DNA from: JAIEPW01 sp964471915
GTDB lineage: Bacteria > Acidobacteriota > Terriglobia > Bryobacterales > Bryobacteraceae
Length of the DNA stretch: 64,000 nucleotides
Assembly: GCA_964471915.1 (NCBI GenBank)
Contig: CAYYID010000002.1
Coordinates: forward strand, 1 to 64,000
Direction: 5' to 3'
Below the pieces are notes generated by a model. That model was not told the origin of the DNA, ran no database searches, and was given only the letters and a program-made list of their open reading frames with translations. This document shows positions 61,751 through 64,000 of the stretch, piece after piece. Numbering within the stretch: position 1 is the stretch's first letter; each line of letters begins with the position of its first letter. The position numbers and the translations under genes were made by a program.

Positions 61751-63850
61751 TTATTGCTTGATGCCCATCTGATCGAGCAGGAAGGCGTAGTCGAAGGCGG
61801 TCTCCTTGATGCGCTCGTAGCGTCCGGAGGCCCCGAAGTGGCCGGCGCCCATGTTGGTTTTGAGCAGCAGGCGTCCGGACTTCGGGGCATCGAATCGCAT
61901 TTTGGCGACCCACTTGGCGGGCTCCCAGTAAGAGACGCGCGGGTCATTGAGGCCGGCGGTCACCAGGATGTTCGGGTACTTGGCCTTCGCGACGTTCTCG
62001 TACGGCGCGTAGGACTTCATGTAGTCGTAGTAGGCCTGGTCGGCGGGGTTGCCGAACTCCTCGTACTCGCCGACGGTAAGCGGCAGGGAGGCGTCCATGG
62101 CGGTGTTGAGGCTATCGACGAACGGGACTTTCGCGATCACCGCGTGGAACAGATCCGGCCGCAGATTCACGACAGCGCCCATGAGCAAACCGCCCGCCGA
62201 GCCGCCCATGATGGAGAGCCGCTGCGGCGAGGTGTATTTCTGCTTCACCAGGTGATCGGCGCAGGCGATGAAGTCCGTAAAGCTGTTCTTCTTCTTGAGC
62301 AGCCGGCCGTCCTCGTGCCAGTACTTGCCGAGGTCCTGCCCGCCGCGGATGTGGGCGATGGCGTAGACGAAGCCGCGATCGAGGAGGCTGAGGCGGTCGG
62401 AGGCGAAGTTCGGCTCCGAGTTCAGGCCGTAGGAGCCGTAGCCATAGAGGAGCGTGGGCGCCTTGCCGTCCTTGACCAAGCCCTTCCGGTAGACCAGCGA
62501 GATAGGGACTTCGACGCCGTCCGGAGCCTTGGCGAAGACGCGCTCGGACAGGTATTTGGAGGGATCGTAGCCGCCGAGCACCTCCTGCTGCTTCATGAGG
62601 GTGCGGGCCTTCGTGTTCATGTCGTAGTCGAAGACCGAATTCGGGGTCACGAGCGAGGAATAGCTGAAGCGCAGCACCGGGGTGTCGTATTCGGCGCCGC
62701 CGCTGGGAAAGGCAGTGTAGACCGGCTCCGGGAAGGAGACGTAATGGTGCGCGCCGGTGTCGAAGCGCTGGACACGAATGGCGGGCAGGCCGCGGTCCCG
62801 TTCAGCGACGACGAGGTGATCTTTGTAGGCGTCCACGGCCATGACGGTGATGCCGGGGCGGGCGGGAAGAACGTCGGTCCAATTGGGGCGCGAGGGGTCC
62901 GCGACGGGAGCCTTCACCAGTCGGAAGTTGGGCGCGCCGTCGTTGGTGCGGATGTAGAACGAATCGCCGTGGTGGGCGACGTCGTACTCGACGCCCTGGA
63001 CGCGGGGCAGCACGGGGCGGAACGCGGCGTCCGGCTCGCTGGCCTTGATGTAAAGGTACTCGGTGGTGAGCGAGCTGCCGATGTTCAGGAAAACGTACTC
63101 GTGGCTGCGGGACTTCTGGACCTGGACGTTGAAGCGCTCGTCTGGCTCGTGGTGGACGACGGCGTCGTCTTTCTGGGAAGTGCCGAGCCGGTGCCGCCAG
63201 GCCTTGAAGGGGCGCTTGGCGTCGTCGAGCGTGGTGTAGAAGAAGGTCCGGTTGTCGGCGGCCCATTCGAGGGTGTAGTAGGTGTTTTCCACGCGGTCGG
63301 CGAGGAGCTGGCCGGCGGCGAGGTCCTTGACGAAGATGGTGTAGGTTTCGTCGCCGGCGGTGTCGGTGGAGTAGGCGAGCAGCTTATGATCGGGGCTGAC
63401 GGAGAAGTTGCCGATCTGGAAGTACTTCTGGCCTTCGGCTAGGACGTTGGCGTCGAGCAGGACTTCTTCGGGGGCGGCGAGGCTGCCTTTCTTGCGGCAG
63501 TAGAAGGGGTACTGTTTTCCCTTCTCGGTGCGGGTGTAGTAGAAGTACGGGCCGTCCTTCACCGGGACGCCGAGGTCGGTTTCCTTGATGCGTCCGAGGA
63601 TCTCGTTGTACAGCTTCGATTGCAGGGTGTCGGTGTGCTTCATCGCCGCGTTGGTGTAGGCGTTTTCGGCCTCGAGGTAGGCGATGGTGTCGGGGTCCTT
63701 ACGGTCGCGCAGCCAGAAGTAGTGGTCGGTGCGTTTGTCGCCGTGCGCAGTGATCTCTTTGGGGACGCGCTTGGCGACGGGCGGCTTGGCGGGCTCGGCG
63801 CTTTCGAGAAGAGCAGACATAAGCAGCACGGAGAGGCACACCTTTCGCAT
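61751..63850 (-). CDS. Exported prolyl oligopeptidase/oligopeptidase B-like serine protease
   Basis: The protein has 699 residues from the ATG at 63850, which begins a signal peptide (RKVCLSVLLMSALLESAE). A beta-propeller (about 60-400) precedes the alpha/beta-hydrolase domain, with Ser in MGGSAGGLLMG, Asp in GLNDPRVSYWEPAKW and His in MGAGHFGASGR. It cleaves short peptides in the periplasm; Arg/Lys specificity (PtrB) or Pro specificity cannot be settled by eye. Confidence 0.92.
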   Translation of the reverse strand: MRKVCLSVLLMSALLESAEPAKPPVAKRVPKEITAHGDKRTDHYFWLRDRKDPDTIAYLEAENAYTNAAMKHTDTLQSKLYNEILGRIKETDLGVPVKDGPYFYYTRTEKGKQYPFYCRKKGSLAAPEEVLLDANVLAEGQKYFQIGNFSVSPDHKLLAYSTDTAGDETYTIFVKDLAAGQLLADRVENTYYTLEWAADNRTFFYTTLDDAKRPFKAWRHRLGTSQKDDAVVHHEPDERFNVQVQKSRSHEYVFLNIGSSLTTEYLYIKASEPDAAFRPVLPRVQGVEYDVAHHGDSFYIRTNDGAPNFRLVKAPVADPSRPNWTDVLPARPGITVMAVDAYKDHLVVAERDRGLPAIRVQRFDTGAHHYVSFPEPVYTAFPSGGAEYDTPVLRFSYSSLVTPNSVFDYDMNTKARTLMKQQEVLGGYDPSKYLSERVFAKAPDGVEVPISLVYRKGLVKDGKAPTLLYGYGSYGLNSEPNFASDRLSLLDRGFVYAIAHIRGGQDLGKYWHEDGRLLKKKNSFTDFIACADHLVKQKYTSPQRLSIMGGSAGGLLMGAVVNLRPDLFHAVIAKVPFVDSLNTAMDASLPLTVGEYEEFGNPADQAYYDYMKSYAPYENVAKAKYPNILVTAGLNDPRVSYWEPAKWVAKMRFDAPKSGRLLLKTNMGAGHFGASGRYERIKETAFDYAFLLDQMGIKQ

Positions 63851-63873
63851 AAGAGTTGGGACGCGCAGCGGGG

Positions 63874-64000
63874 TTATTGGATACCCCATTTCTTCTTGGC
63901 CGGCTCAATGAGGGTCTTGCGCGTTTGCTGCGCCTGGGGATCGGGCGGCGGCGGGTTGAGAACGCGTTCGAGGAACAGGAAGCCTTCGGTGAGGCGGGGC
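63874..64000 (-). CDS. C-terminal end of a gene cut by the window
   Basis: The frame ending at TAA (63874-63876) encodes at least 41 residues, RLTEGFLFLERVLN then a Pro/Gln-rich part ending KKKWGIQ. The rest lies outside the window and no family can be named. Confidence 0.55.
   Translation of the reverse strand, partial: PRLTEGFLFLERVLNPPPPDPQAQQTRKTLIEPAKKKWGIQ

Noticed and set aside
1..64000. CRISPR arrays, rRNA genes, complete insertion sequences
   Set aside because: No regularly spaced repeats, rRNA-like segments or transposase motifs were found on reading both strands.

Overview
The window looks like chromosomal DNA of a soil-type acidobacterium, probably near Bryobacterales/Solibacter. 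The evidence is very high GC in almost all genes, two large ADOP-type (MacB/FtsX-like) permeases, one with its PadR regulator, an Oar-like TonB receptor with an N-terminal carboxypeptidase-regulatory domain, repeated exported amidohydrolases, a TPR-CHAT protein and many exported hydrolases. No ribosomal RNA, CRISPR array or complete insertion sequence was seen.

Layout. 1-11.5 kb: exported hydrolases, three amidohydrolases, a BON-domain protein, a membrane protein with an L7/L12-like tail, a metallo-beta-lactamase-fold protein, a DUF2461 protein, murB, an aldo/keto reductase, a VOC protein and a HigB/HigA-like toxin-antitoxin pair joined by a frameshift. 11.5-15.2 kb: an S33 peptidase, a gene-poor stretch with a duplicated 60-base segment, and a sigma-54 activator (GAF-AAA+-Fis). 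15.3-20.8 kb: a seven-gene operon transcribed away from that activator, with a clear -24/-12 promoter and clustered TCGCGA sites; its products suggest handling of a reactive or xenobiotic compound.

21.1-25.6 kb: an NAD-type formate dehydrogenase. The catalytic gene reads through an in-frame TGA at 25321-25323 in a selenocysteine context with a bSECIS-like hairpin. Its N-terminal iron-sulfur part is a separate gene placed last, so the alpha subunit is split and out of order. 25.6-29.8 kb: an ATP/ADP-translocase-like transporter, an exported protein with kinase-like motifs and a D15/BamA-like barrel broken by one in-frame TAG. 29.9-34.7 kb: a TPR-CHAT protein that lacks the catalytic histidine block, a CPBP protease and two exported small proteins.

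35.1-36.1 kb is a small island of different composition: a DUF5343 gene, a structured element and, at 35988-36076, a class II tRNA with an 8/4 acceptor/T-arm, long variable arm, G73, encoded CCA and anticodon CCU. It resembles the allo-tRNA group with serine-type features. 36.3-49.3 kb: housekeeping and accessory genes (DUF457 hydrolase, lipid kinase, ligA with an unusual insert, DedA, Mrr, radical SAM, class II photolyase, VOC, AsmA-like, mocA-like, xdhC). 49.3-60.2 kb: PadR-ADOP, a PYROXD2-like oxidoreductase and an ADOP plus TonB-receptor module bracketed by two 45-base repeats. 60.2-64 kb: secG-tRNA-Leu(GAG), a DUF669 protein, a prolyl oligopeptidase and the end of a cut-off gene.

The strongest leads are the tRNA at 35988-36076, the split selenocysteine formate dehydrogenase, and the sigma-54-controlled operon at 15.3-20.8 kb.
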